This document shows, one piece after another, positions 11,347 through 22,309 of a DNA stretch of 64,000 nt; the first letter of the stretch is position 1, and every line of letters starts with the position of its first letter. This DNA comes from Diadema setosum (Eukaryota; Echinodermata; Echinoidea; Diadematoida; Diadematidae): NCBI GenBank assembly GCA_033980235.1, contig CM067062.1, positions 17,886,301 through 17,950,300 of the forward strand, written 5' to 3'. The notes beneath the pieces were generated by a model. The model was given only the letters and a program-made list of their open reading frames with translations. It made no database searches and was not told where the DNA came from. Made by a program: the position numbers and the translations under genes.

Positions 11347-14300
11347 TCAAGAAAAAAGGTGTCTAAAGAGACACCATTTTTTCTGAAACACTTGCAACTT
11401 GTGATTATTTCTTGCAATAAATTTCTCTTTATCATAATATTCCATTATACTGTATTTACATAAATCAAAACGAGGTATTATTTTTCTTATTTTACAAACA
11501 TAAATTTCGTATCTCACAAGCATGGTAATACAATTCAATGCCGAATTGTTAATACCCCCAAAACCAAATAATTTATTTTCCGTCGTAAATGTTATGTCTA
11601 ACCCCGTGTTAAAATTAATCCATTCTCTTACTTCAACCCACAATCTATCAACATATTGACACTCACTCAAAAAATGTATTAAAGTCTCAACATACACATT
11701 ACAAAATGAACATTCTTTTCTTTCAACCAATCCAATTCTATTCAACATCTTATTTGTATATAAAATTCTATTAACTACTTTAAACTGAAACCATCTTAAA
11801 TTAACATCCTCCGTGCACTTGAACGGGGCCAACGAAAAAGATTGCCATTTCTTTTCTTCAAGTTGTATCAGTTGTCGCCATTTTAAAAATCCTTTACATT
11901 GATATACATTATTTCTATTCTTTAACAAAACAGCATAAATATGTGAGCATCCTTTACGATGTTTTATAACCAATTTTAAGATATCAGGTATAATTGGTTG
12001 ACATAACTTTTCCATATTATTCATATTTCCATCACAACCTGCTTCTGTAACCGCATGACACAATCCAAAATAATCTAAAAAATTAACGTCAACATCATAT
12101 TTCCTCTTAAAGGCAGTGAATGATAATACATTTCCTTCTTCGTCTAGCAAATCATTAACAAAACGAATTCCTTTTTTATACCACTTTCGTTTGAAAACCG
12201 ACACATTCCCTATGGTAATTTTATTATTTTTCCACAAAGGTTGACATTGAAAATTATTACAATAAACCGAAAGTAAATCGCCGTAAGCTGTGAATACTTC
12301 TTTCCAAAAGGGATTACACGTATGTGAGGCTTGTTCAAAAAAAAAATCGTTTCCGAGACTCATATCTAATTGATGGGTCTGGGGTAAAAATATACTCAAT
12401 AATTTTTCTGACCATTTATCCGTTGTAAATAACAATCTCCTAATCCATGATATTTTCAATGCTGTAACCTGCGTGTAAATATTTATCATTTTCACTCCCC
12501 CTTGTGCATATGTCTGAGTCATTTGAATTCTGTTTATTTTATCCGGTTTCCTTTCCCATATAAAACTATAAAACATATCATTTATCTCATTCAAAAAATT
12601 ACCTTTTGGACTTGGCAAAGACAAAAACAAATAATTCAATTTTGATAACAACAATGACTTAATAACTACAATTCTACCAAGCACTGTTAAATAGCGTTTA
12701 CGCCAAGAGTTCATTTGTTTCCTCATCACTTCCATTTTTTCATAGTAATTATACTGAACAGTTCTCTCTAAGTCAACAAAAAAATGTATACCTAGATACT
12801 TAAAACCTCCTTTATACACCCAATGAAGATTTCTTTCAGGCAACATTCTATCTTCTTTATTCTTACATTTCCCTATCCATATTACTTTTGTTTTATTTTC
12901 ATTAATTTTTAAACCAGATATATTTGCAAATCTATCAACAATATTCATTGCTATAAATAAATCCTTCTCTGTACCATTTAATGTCAACAGTGTATCATCT
13001 GCATATTGAACTATTCTGTGAAACATATTATCTATTTTTATCCCTTCAAATGAATTGGGTCCAGAAATCATCAAATTTAATATTTCACTGCATAACAAAA
13101 ATATATATGGAGAAAGAGGGTCGCCTTGCCTGCAACCTCTTTCTATCTTAAATCTCTCAGTAAAAAAACCATTGATCTGAGCAGACGAAAAAGCGTCAGC
13201 ATATAAAATATTTATCCAAGAAATTATTGAGGGACCGAAATTGAAAAATGACATCACTTTTATTATAAACTCATGAGAGATTGAATCAAAAGCTTTTTCA
13301 AAATCAATCAATAGTAACAATGCTGGAATATCTTTGACATCTGTATATAAAATCAAATCATATAAACGGCGGATATTCTCTCCAATAAATCTACCTGATA
13401 AAAACCCTTTCTGATTTTCACTTATCACAAAAGACAAAACCTTCTTAATTCGATTCGCAATACATCCCGATGCTAATTTATAAACTACATTCAACAAAGA
13501 AATTGGTCGCCAATTTTTCAAATAATACTTCTCTTTATCTTCTTTAGGAATCAAAGTTAAAACACCCAATTTTTGAGAAAAAGACATATTTTCCTCTGTA
13601 TATGCATAATTCAATGATCTCAACACTAAAAACCTCAGATCTTCCCAGAATACTCTAAAAAATTCTACAGTAAATCCATCCATTCCAGGTGACTTGTTAT
13701 TTTTCATATTTTTCAACATTTGATCCAGTTCTTCTATTTGCAAATGGCCTTCTAAAGACAATCTAAGTGTTTCATTTAACCTTGGAATATCTTGACCTTC
13801 TAAAATTTCTTGTAAATCCATATCTTCAACATTTTGCTTCTTATATAAAGAACTATAAAAATTTGCTACTTCCTCTAATATTTCCTGTTGCTGATTTAAT
13901 ATCTTTCCATTTTCATCCACCAATTGTAAAATTTGTTTATCTATAACATTACCCTTTTCCAAATTCAAAAAATATGTTGAAGGCTTTTCACCAAATTCCA
14001 TCCACTTAATTTTCGATCTATAACATATACTATTCACTTTTTCCTGTCTAATTTTATCCAAACATTCTCTCTTTTCTTTTAATTCCTCTAAAATCAATTC
14101 TTCATCTTGTTGTATTAACAACAATCCTTCCAACTCAATTATATCTTTTTCTAATTGTTTTTCCTTATTCTTTTCCATTTTTTTCTTATGACTCATATAA
14201 CTTATTGTTTCACCTCTTATCAACATTAATAATGTATCAAAAAATAATTGATCATTAATAACAAATTGACAATCTCTACAATCATAAGAAATATCATTTA

Positions 14301-15126
14301 TCGCATAAAATTTAACTGTTTGTGTAATCAATTCTTTTATCTTTTCAATATACACATCATCTTTCAATAATGTATTATTAAATTTCCAGTAACTCGGCCC
14401 CCTACAATATCCTAAATTCAAACTTAATGTAATCAAAGAATGATCCGTCCTAAAACCTGACATTATATCTACCTTATCAACCAATGTTAATGCTTTCTTA
14501 GATATCAAATAAAAATCTAATCTAGCTAATTTCAAAGGATTAGCTTGACGCCATGTAAACTGTTTCTCTGTAGAATGTTGTATTCTCCAGGGGTCTACCA
14601 ACTCCAAATCACATTTCATTTCATCTACTTTCTTCTTTGCTCTAGGGTTATTTAACCGTACATAATTATACGTGTCCAAATCAAAATTTTGTACCAAATT
14701 CCAATCTCCACAAAGTACAACTAATGAGTTTTCTGTTTTAAGTATAAGCTTCTGAATATTTTCATAAAACCCTGGGGAGTCTGTATTTGGTCCATAAATA
14801 TTAACCAAAGAAAATGAATTTTCAATTAACTTCATATCTAAAATCAACCAATTACCTTTATCATCTGTTTCATATCCTTTTATATCTATAGTGATATCTT
14901 CACGAAATAATATCGCTACGCCCCTTGAATTTGATGTGCCAAAACTAAAATAACAATCACTGCCCCACTCTCTTCTTAAATTTTCTTCTTCTAAGGCATT
15001 GAAATGAGTATCCTGTAAACAACATATATGAAATTTACTAGCTTTCAAGAAATCAAAAACCTCGTTCCTTTTTTTCTGATTGCCCAAACCACGACAATTC
15101 ATCGAAATTATATCAATCTTATTCAT
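11347..15126 (-). CDS. LINE ORF2: apurinic-type endonuclease / reverse transcriptase, intact
   Basis: A 1259-codon uninterrupted frame. It would nick target DNA and copy its own RNA at the nick (target-primed reverse transcription). Residues ~1-235 form the endonuclease: SMNCRG (N10), QDTH (39-41, where many L1s have QETH), GDWN (140-143), TWRQ (191-194), RLDF (202-205) and RTDHS (226-230). Residues ~470-785 form the RT: NKSPGMDG (477-484), LLIDFEKAFDS with catalytic D608, GCRQGDPLSP (664-673) and YADD (708-711). Near the C-terminus is C1139-X2-C1142-X8-H1151-X4-C1156, the zinc knuckle found in L1-type ORF2 proteins. There is no RNase H domain. Length and order fit the L1/Tx1 group. The ATG at 15126 has A at -3. 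The sense strand is strongly A-rich (about one third G+C). No frameshift or stop is present, so the protein could be functional. Confidence 0.95.
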   Translation of the reverse strand: MNKIDIISMNCRGLGNQKKRNEVFDFLKASKFHICCLQDTHFNALEEENLRREWGSDCYFSFGTSNSRGVAILFREDITIDIKGYETDDKGNWLILDMKLIENSFSLVNIYGPNTDSPGFYENIQKLILKTENSLVVLCGDWNLVQNFDLDTYNYVRLNNPRAKKKVDEMKCDLELVDPWRIQHSTEKQFTWRQANPLKLARLDFYLISKKALTLVDKVDIMSGFRTDHSLITLSLNLGYCRGPSYWKFNNTLLKDDVYIEKIKELITQTVKFYAINDISYDCRDCQFVINDQLFFDTLLMLIRGETISYMSHKKKMEKNKEKQLEKDIIELEGLLLIQQDEELILEELKEKRECLDKIRQEKVNSICYRSKIKWMEFGEKPSTYFLNLEKGNVIDKQILQLVDENGKILNQQQEILEEVANFYSSLYKKQNVEDMDLQEILEGQDIPRLNETLRLSLEGHLQIEELDQMLKNMKNNKSPGMDGFTVEFFRVFWEDLRFLVLRSLNYAYTEENMSFSQKLGVLTLIPKEDKEKYYLKNWRPISLLNVVYKLASGCIANRIKKVLSFVISENQKGFLSGRFIGENIRRLYDLILYTDVKDIPALLLLIDFEKAFDSISHEFIIKVMSFFNFGPSIISWINILYADAFSSAQINGFFTERFKIERGCRQGDPLSPYIFLLCSEILNLMISGPNSFEGIKIDNMFHRIVQYADDTLLTLNGTEKDLFIAMNIVDRFANISGLKINENKTKVIWIGKCKNKEDRMLPERNLHWVYKGGFKYLGIHFFVDLERTVQYNYYEKMEVMRKQMNSWRKRYLTVLGRIVVIKSLLLSKLNYLFLSLPSPKGNFLNEINDMFYSFIWERKPDKINRIQMTQTYAQGGVKMINIYTQVTALKISWIRRLLFTTDKWSEKLLSIFLPQTHQLDMSLGNDFFFEQASHTCNPFWKEVFTAYGDLLSVYCNNFQCQPLWKNNKITIGNVSVFKRKWYKKGIRFVNDLLDEEGNVLSFTAFKRKYDVDVNFLDYFGLCHAVTEAGCDGNMNNMEKLCQPIIPDILKLVIKHRKGCSHIYAVLLKNRNNVYQCKGFLKWRQLIQLEEKKWQSFSLAPFKCTEDVNLRWFQFKVVNRILYTNKMLNRIGLVERKECSFCNVYVETLIHFLSECQYVDRLWVEVREWINFNTGLDITFTTENKLFGFGGINNSALNCITMLVRYEIYVCKIRKIIPRFDLCKYSIMEYYDKEKFIARNNHKLQVFQKKWCLFRHLFS

Positions 15127-15968
15127 ATTTACAAAAGAATTCTAAAATACCCAGTGAGCTTCAACAAACAACATACATAGAACAAAATGTGCCTCTCTGC
15201 TTGAAAGGCTGTACCAAAAACACAGTCTTACTACTACTTCTACTTCTACAACTACTAATAAAACTACTGCTACTAATGCTACTACCCTCCTCGTACTGCG
15301 ATTGACATCGAGCAATTCTACACAATTGATAATTCTCATCCATACATCACCTATCAAAAAGCTTGTGATGTCAACAACATACACGAACAAGCATTAGCAA
15401 CAACGGAGACAAACAAAACAAAAACAAAAAAACAAGACAGTACATACAGGCTCTGCCGTTGCCCCCGCTTTCCCGCTTTTACATCACATTAAGAATCTCC
15501 AATTATCATGAACACTCATATCAGTCTAGTACTGATACATTTCCTTGTAAATAAATATACCAAAAACCATTTCATGTTAAAACTATCTCGTCATCTTGGA
15601 ACAAATATCCCCCTCAAAATACAGCAAACAAAAAAACTACAGAACCATACAACACATTCATCTATATTGCATTCATCTTGCTGTTCTTACAAATGAATAA
15701 CCCTGATGTTGATACTATATACCAATCAGGAACGTAAAATAAAATCAATGTTTGGCAATACCTTTTTATACAAATTTCGGTTTTCATACACCAAAATCAA
15801 CAGTTACCAATACCTATTTATACAAATTTCGGTTTTCACACACCAAAATAATTTCAAAAGCTGGTATTGAGAGAAAAGTATACAACGAAAGTCATTTCCT
15901 CGGTGGCTGCGACCTGTCATACCCCATTCTCTCCTGAGCCCAAAAGGAAAGAGGGAGAGAGAGAGAGG
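15127..15968. other. AT-rich spacer between ORF2 and the tandem array, with a 52-bp tandem duplication
   Basis: No protein-like frame. At 15756-15850 a 52-bp unit (CAATACC-TTTATACAAATTTCGGTTTTCA-ACACCAAAAT) is present twice. In the minus sense this is directly upstream of ORF2, so it would be its leader. Confidence 0.5.
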
Positions 15969-18900
15969 AAACTCTTCTGACAGCTGTGCTAGTTTGTGAA
16001 CGTCCCTTACCCACAAAAAGGAGAGCATGTATACCACTCTATTTGCATAACAACCAACACTTTACAGTCTATACAACAAGGGGCAGAGGCCAAGCCCCGC
16101 TCAGAAATGCAGCCACCCGTCTTCGCGGCCACTGGACTATCTGTTTTCTTTCTTTTCGTCCCCAATACAAAACAAAGACACACAAAAACAAAATCAGGCG
16201 GACAGATATAAGCCATCTTTGAATGTGATAGTTGTTTACAAAAATAAAAAGACATCATTCACCAGGTTTGGAAAACCTCCGTCACATTATACATCATTGG
16301 ACTCGAGGCTTGTCATGTGTTTATCTTTACAAAACTCGCCTTTTAATTGGCTTCTCACACAAAATTTTTTTCCACTTAACGGCGTGTTAGCAAAAACTCC
16401 CTTTCTTCTGTTATGCAACAACCCCAATTCTTTCCTACCAGAATCTCTCGCCCCATGTTGTAAAGAGCCACGAATACACAGGTTCAGTGTTTTTTAACAC
16501 TGGTTCTAAACTCTTATAACAGCTGTGCTAGTTTGTGAACGTCCCCTGCCCATAAAAAAGAGAGCATGCATAACACTCTATTGATTCTTTACAGTTTATA
16601 TAACAAGGGGTAGAGGCCAAGCCCCGCTCGGAAATGTAATTACACGTCTTCGTGGCTACTGGATTATCTGTTTTCTTTCTTTTTGTCCCCAATACAACAC
16701 AAAGACACACAAAAACAAAATCAGGTAGACAGAAATAAGCCATTTTTGAATGTGATAGATGATTAAAAAAAAAACAAACAAACAAAACAAAACAAAACAC
16801 ATTCACCAGGTTTGGAAAACCTCTGTCACATTATACATCATTGGACTCGAGGCTTGTCAAGTGTTTTATCTTTACAAAACTCGCCTTTGGCTTCTCACAC
16901 AAAATTTGGCGTGTTAGCAAAAACTCCCTTTCTTCTGTTATGCAACAACCCAAATTCTTTCCTATCAGAATCTCTCGCCCCATCTTGTAATGAGCCACGA
17001 ATACACTGGTTCAGTGTTTTTAACACAGGTTCAAAACTCTTCTGACAGCTGTGCTAGTTTGTGAACGTCCCTCACCCATAAAAAGGAGAGCATGATACCA
17101 CTCCATTTGCATAACAACCAAATACTTTACAGTTTATATAACAAGGGGTAGAGGCCAAGCCCCGCTCGGAAATGTAGTTACCCGTCTTCGTGGCTACTGG
17201 ACTATCTGTTTTCTTTCTTTTCGTCCCCAATACAAAACAAAGACACACAAAAACAAAATCAGGCGGACAGATATAAGCCAGCTTTGAATGTGATAGTTGT
17301 TTACAAAAATAAAAAGACATCATTCACCAGGTTTGAAAAACCTCCGTCACATTATACATCATTGGACTCGAGGCTTGTCATGTGTTTATCTTTACAAAAC
17401 TCGCCTTTGGCTTCCCACACAAAATTTTTTCACTTAATTAGCAAAAACTCCCTTTCTTCTGTTATGCAACAACCCCAATTCTTTCCTATCAGAATCTCTC
17501 GCCCCATCTTGTAAAGAGCCACGAATACACTGGTTCAGTGTTTTTTAACACAGGTTCAAAACTCTTATAACAGCTGTGCTAGTTTGTGAACGTCCCCTGC
17601 CCATAAAAAAAAAGAGCATGCATAACACTCTATTGATTATTTACAGTTTATATAACAAGGGGTAGAGGCCAAGCACCGCTCGGAAATGTAATTACCCGTC
17701 TTCGTGGCTACTGGATTATCTGTTTTCTTTCTTTTTGTCTCCAATACAACACAAAGACACACAAAAACAAAATCAGGTAGACAGAATTAAGCCACCTTTG
17801 TGTAATGTGATAGATGATTACAAAAAACAAACAAACAAAAAAAAAAAAAAAACATCATTCACCAGGTTTGAAAAACCTCTGTCACATTATACATCATTGG
17901 ACTCGAGGCTTGTCAAGTGTTTATCTTTACAAAACTCGCCTTTGGCTTCTCACACAAAATTTTATCCACTAAAAGACGGCGTGTTGGCAAAAACTCCCTT
18001 TCTTCTGTTATGTAACAACCCAAATTCTTTCCTATCAGAATCTCTCGCCCCATCTTGTAAAGAGCCACGAATACACTGGTTCAGTGTTTTTAACACAGGT
18101 TCAAAACTCTTCTGACAGCTGTGCTAGTTTGTGAATGTCTCCTACCCATAGAAAGGAGAGCATGCATAACACTCTATTTCCATGATGACACATAGTATAC
18201 AATTCTTTTACAGTTTATATAACAAGGGGTAGAGGCCAAGCCCCGCTCGGAAATGTAATTACCCGTCTTCGTGGCTACTGGATTATCTGTTTTCTTTCTT
18301 TTTGTCCCCAATACAACACAAAGACACACAAAAACAAAATCAGGTAGACAGAAATAAGCCACCTTTGAATGTGATAGATGATTTCAAAAAACAAACAAAC
18401 AAACAAACAATCAAACAAACAAAACAAAAAAAAACATCATTCACCAGGTTTGAAAAACGTCTGTCACATTATACATCATTGGACTCGAGGCCTGTCAAGT
18501 GTTTTATCTTTACAAAACTCGCCTTTGGCTTCTCACACCAAATTTTATCCACTAAAAGACGGCGTGTTAGCAAAAACTCCCTTTCTTCTGTTATGCAACA
18601 ACCCAAATTCTTTCCTATCAGAATCTCTCTCCCCATCTTGTAAAGAGCCACGAATACACTAGTTCAGTGTTTTTAACACAGGTTCAAAACTCTTCTGACA
18701 GCTGTGCTAGTTTGTGAATGTCTCCTACACATAGAAAGGAGAGTATGCATAACACTCTATTTCCATGATGACACATAGTATACAATTCTTGTACAGTTTA
18801 CATAACAAGGGGTAGAGGCCAAGCCCCGCTCGGAAATGTAATTACCCGTCTTCGTGGCTACTGGATTATCTGTTTTCTTTCTTTTTGTCCCCATTACAAC

Positions 18901-19761
18901 ACAAAGACACACAAAAACAAAATCAGGTAGACAGAAATAAGCCATTTTTGAATGTGATAGATGATTAAAAAAAAAAAAAAACATTCACCAGGTTTGGAAA
19001 ACCTCTGTCACATTATACATCATTGGACTCGAGGCTTGTCAAGTGTTTTATCTTTACAAAACTCGCCTTTGGCTTCTCATACAAAATTTTATCCACTTAA
19101 AGACGGCGTGTTAGCAAAAACTCCCTTTCTTCTGTTATGCAACAGCCCCAATTCTTTCCTATCAGAATCTCTCGCCCCATCTTGTAAAGAGCCACGAAAA
19201 CACTGGTTCAGTGTTTTTTAACCCATGTTCAAAACTCTTCTGACAGCTGTGCTAGTTTGTGAACGTCTCCTACCCATAGAAAGGAGAGCATGCATAACAC
19301 TCTATTTCCATGATGACACATAGTATACAATTCTTTACAGTTTATATAACAAGGGGTAGAGGCCAAGCACCGCTCGGAAATGTAATTACCCGTCTTCGTG
19401 GCTACTGGATTATCTGTTTTCTTTCTTTTTTCCCCAATACAGCACAAAGACACACAAAAACGAAATCAGGCAGACAGAAATAAGCCACCTTTGAATGTGA
19501 TAGATGATTACAAACATAAAAAAACATTCATTCACCATAAGGTTTGGAAGCCTTCGGTTACGTGAAATACCATTGAACTCACTGCTTATCACGTGTTTAA
19601 CTTAATTTATAAAACTCTCTTTGGCTTATAAACGGTCTCTATTCACTTGAATCAGGGAGGTGGGAAGAGAATTTAGGCTAGCATGTCAGTTGGCACAAAC
19701 TTGTTTTCTTCTGTTACGCAACAACCCCAATTCTTACGGATGAGAGTCCCTCAACCCATCT
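15969..19761 (-). repeat. Tandem array of seven ~540-bp units upstream of ORF2
   Basis: The anchor CAGCTGTGCTAGTTTGTGAA recurs at 15981, 16520, 17046, 17571, 18116, 18699 and 19244, giving periods of 539, 526, 525, 545, 583 and 545 bp. Length differences come mostly from A-rich or (AAAC)n tracts. The last unit diverges strongly after about 19530. On the minus strand most units carry GTTATATAAAC, which contains a TATA-box consensus; the first and sixth units have lost it. The frames of 60-126 codons seen on both strands are repeated because the DNA is repeated, and they break in several units, so I do not call genes. The position resembles the tandem promoter monomers of rodent L1 5' ends. Confidence 0.85.
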
Positions 19762-21228
19762 TCATTCTCTCTGACCAGAATAATCTCATCAACGAAATCT
19801 ACCGTATATTGCTTTTTTCTTTATCTTAATAACAAAAATCAACTCACAGGGAGTTAGAACATCTTATCAGTATTAAAAACGCGATCCATCTTGCAATGTC
19901 ATGCTACGATACCACTTTTTCCACTGCATCTTTATCTCTAAAATTATGTATCAGTATCACTGTAAAGACATTTTTAGACTGTGTGTCTTCAGTATAAATC
20001 CCCCTCAAAAAAACAAAAGCTTCATTTGCTGTCTTTGTAACTCAAGGGTAAATTAAGAAAACATAACCTTCAAGTGTGTTAAAAAATTGTACCCATTAAA
20101 TCAGCATTACCGTCTATATTAAGTTAGGCGTAAACAGCCTGTTCTTCTAAAAACTTAGGATGTAGTTTTCTCAAGACATGATAACTATCGTACATAATAA
20201 AAAACAAACAAACACAAAAAATCAAACGTTTGACAACGATTCTGTGCCACTATAGAGTAAGGGGACCTTTCTCAGTTTTTTATCTTGACGCAGTGGCTAC
20301 AATGTACTCGTCAGATGTTGTGTATCACAAATGGGGGGGGGGGGGTCAGAAACACCTCGTCAAGTGCGTGATTCTCACACGAATATATCGCAACCATAGG
20401 CTCGTCTTTTTCACTTCATCTTAAAGTGTTTCTACATTTAACCTGCTTATCGTAGGTTTCCTTTGGTCTATATACACCTTGCTTTTGACCATGCCTCTAC
20501 ACAGTCGAATATATCAAAAAAAATTTAAAAAAATTGTCAATTTTCCTTGCATAAGGATACGAGGCAGAAATTGACTTTGAGAATGACTAAATTTTCAAAG
20601 TATCATATTATGATCGATAACAACAGAATTTCGATATCCACTCCATTGTGCACGTATTGGTAATGTAATGCATTCTCCTTTTTTTTTTTTTTTTTGACGT
20701 AAACACATTCTGTTGATTATTAATAAATCTAACACAATCAAAGTGAATATTTAAGATATTTCTTTTTTCTTCTATTTGTTCTTCTCATGGGAACATTACT
20801 TATCGCGTTTCTTAGATAAACACTATCACATTTTTCCATAATATCAGTATACTTTTTCAATTAACAGTAATATGCTTATTTGCTGTGAACCTAAATTCAT
20901 GCAGTTATCTGACAATGAAACTATCTCATGGAACACAGCATTCTGCCAAAGAAATAGGGTTATGTGCATACTCTGTTGTTTTCCATCAAAGAAGCAGCAC
21001 TATCTGTCTTGATTACCATTCTCTGACTCTTTTGTGTTATGTTTTCCCTCTTCTCTCTCTCTCTCTCCTCCGAGGTATATGTGATATTTTCTATCTCTTT
21101 TTTACTTACTAATCTTCCTCCTCATGGGTCCATGCTGGTATGTATCGGACAGTTGATACTCTCCTTCATTGCAATTTTTCCTTCTTTGTCGTTAGCTTTC
21201 TCAACTTTTCACGCATCCTCGGTTATAC
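19762..21228. other. AT-rich spacer between array and ORF1
   Basis: No protein-like frame. It contains a 13-base G run (20333-20345) and a 17-base T run (20679-20695) that reads as an A tract on the minus strand, about 534 nt past the ORF1 stop. ATTCTCC immediately precedes that run (20672-20678) and recurs at 22221-22227 upstream of ORF1. Confidence 0.5.
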
Positions 21229-22173
21229 TCATGTCTCCATGGCCAGCGGTTTTCGGGTATCTTTCGGTCTCACCGCTGCTGCTTCTCCTCTCCCTGTTTG
21301 ATTTCCCCGTCTCGGAGCTGCCTGCGCAGCATCGGAAGTCGTGGATGGTTGTGCTCGGTTTTGGTTTCCTTCTTTTTCCATCATTTCCACAAACTTCCGT
21401 TGGTCCTTCTGCTGCATCCAGACCGCGTCTACGAAGAGTTTCGTCGGCTCTGCTCTTGAGAAGAAGACTCTTTTCCCCGCTCTCCTAGCAGCCTTCAGTG
21501 CCGGCAGCTGTTCTTGTCTTGCTTCACGTACTCGACGAGGAAAATCATCTGATATGAAAATGTTTGTTCCTTTCAGTGCTTTTGAATGTTGTTGTATGAG
21601 CATTTTGTCTTTGAACCGCAGAAATCGTGCCTTTATTGGTCGTGGATGAGTTTTGGCAGGCACTCGATGGGCACGTTGGTACTCTATGTTCTCAACTTGC
21701 TCTGGTGTCAGCTTCAGTTTTTCGATGTACAATTTTTTCAAGGTTTTCTCGACTTCTTCTACCCCGTTGACGTTTGGCCCTTCTGGAACATTCAAGAAAA
21801 CCAGGTTTTCCCGGGCAACGTACACTTCCAGCCTCTCCATTTCAGCGTTGCAGTCCCTCTTCATTGCTTGCGCTTTTTCGCTAATTTGAGTTATTTCCTC
21901 TCGCAATTCTTCCGTCTCGCCGGCATTAAAGTTCACAGCCTTTTTTAGTTCTTCAAACTTATGGTCCAAATCCTTCAGTTTATCATGGATGCATTTTTCT
22001 AGCTCACCAAGGCTGTTGCGGAAGTGATCTGTTTGTTTGTCAATCATTTGCTGGATCGAGGACAACAGTTCGCTTGGCGGTAGAGAGGTCAGTTCCCGGT
22101 TTTCTGCTGCAGCTTGGTGACTAGAGGGAGGTGTCCGTGAAGGGCGGGAACGTTTGGCGATGCTCGTGGCCAT
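21229..22173 (-). CDS. LINE ORF1: L1-type RNA-binding chaperone, intact
   Basis: A 314-codon frame. I start it at the ATG at 22173 (ACC before ATGG, a good context); the frame is open further upstream but only from a non-ATG codon. The order fits L1 ORF1p: a short basic N-terminus (MATSIAKRSRPSR), a heptad-rich coiled coil (about residues 40-125, including ELEKCIHDKLKDLDHKFEEL), an RRM-like segment (LVFLNVPEG onward), then the C-terminal domain with RAHRVP, ARFLRFKDK and the pattern SDDFPRRVREAR...LPALKAAR. ORF1p trimerises through the coil and coats the element RNA. The last ~45 residues are a basic, Ala/Gln/Arg-rich tail. GC content is near half, much higher than ORF2, which is odd for one element. 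No disabling change is visible. Confidence 0.9.
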   Translation of the reverse strand: MATSIAKRSRPSRTPPSSHQAAAENRELTSLPPSELLSSIQQMIDKQTDHFRNSLGELEKCIHDKLKDLDHKFEELKKAVNFNAGETEELREEITQISEKAQAMKRDCNAEMERLEVYVARENLVFLNVPEGPNVNGVEEVEKTLKKLYIEKLKLTPEQVENIEYQRAHRVPAKTHPRPIKARFLRFKDKMLIQQHSKALKGTNIFISDDFPRRVREARQEQLPALKAARRAGKRVFFSRAEPTKLFVDAVWMQQKDQRKFVEMMEKEGNQNRAQPSTTSDAAQAAPRRGNQTGRGEAAAVRPKDTRKPLAMET

Positions 22174-22309
22174 GGTCTCGTTACGTAATTCTGAACCTGG
22201 GGGTATTTCTCTCAAAACAGATTCTCCATAAGGTTAACACACGCGGGGGCACTGACGCAGATAGTGCGTCTTACTCGAACGGCAGCATGCTAGAGTCCCT
22301 GAAGGTTCA

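Larger units (their letters stand above)
11230..22299 (-). mobile_element. L1-like (Tx1/L1 group) non-LTR retrotransposon, possible single ~11-kb element
   Basis: On the minus strand the order is: short GC-rich leader (22299-22174), ORF1 (22173-21229), AT-rich spacer, seven-unit tandem array (19761-15969), spacer, ORF2 (15126-11347), a 92-nt 3' UTR with AATAAA at 11275-11270, and a 25-nt A tail (11254-11230). TGAAGG directly precedes the tail on the + strand (11224-11229) and recurs at 22300-22305; including two T's the match is 8 bp. If that is the target-site duplication, the whole block is one insertion of 11,070 bp. L1-type elements normally have a short inter-ORF gap, so the 6.1-kb gap is abnormal. 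The alternative is two separate elements (see findings). The LINE identity is firm; the single-element extent is not. Confidence 0.55.

Noticed and set aside
15804..19592. Many 60-126 codon frames on both strands with recurring peptides
   Set aside because: They lie in the tandem array, so the same frame appears in each unit; they break in several units and both strands are equally open. They are DNA repeats, not a gene family.
15969..19761. CRISPR-like array
   Set aside because: Units are ~540 bp in direct tandem without unique spacers, in an animal genome.
11230..22299. LTR retrotransposon or retrovirus
   Set aside because: ORF2 has an N-terminal apurinic-type endonuclease and an L1-type RT, with a poly(A) tail and no LTRs, protease, RNase H or integrase.
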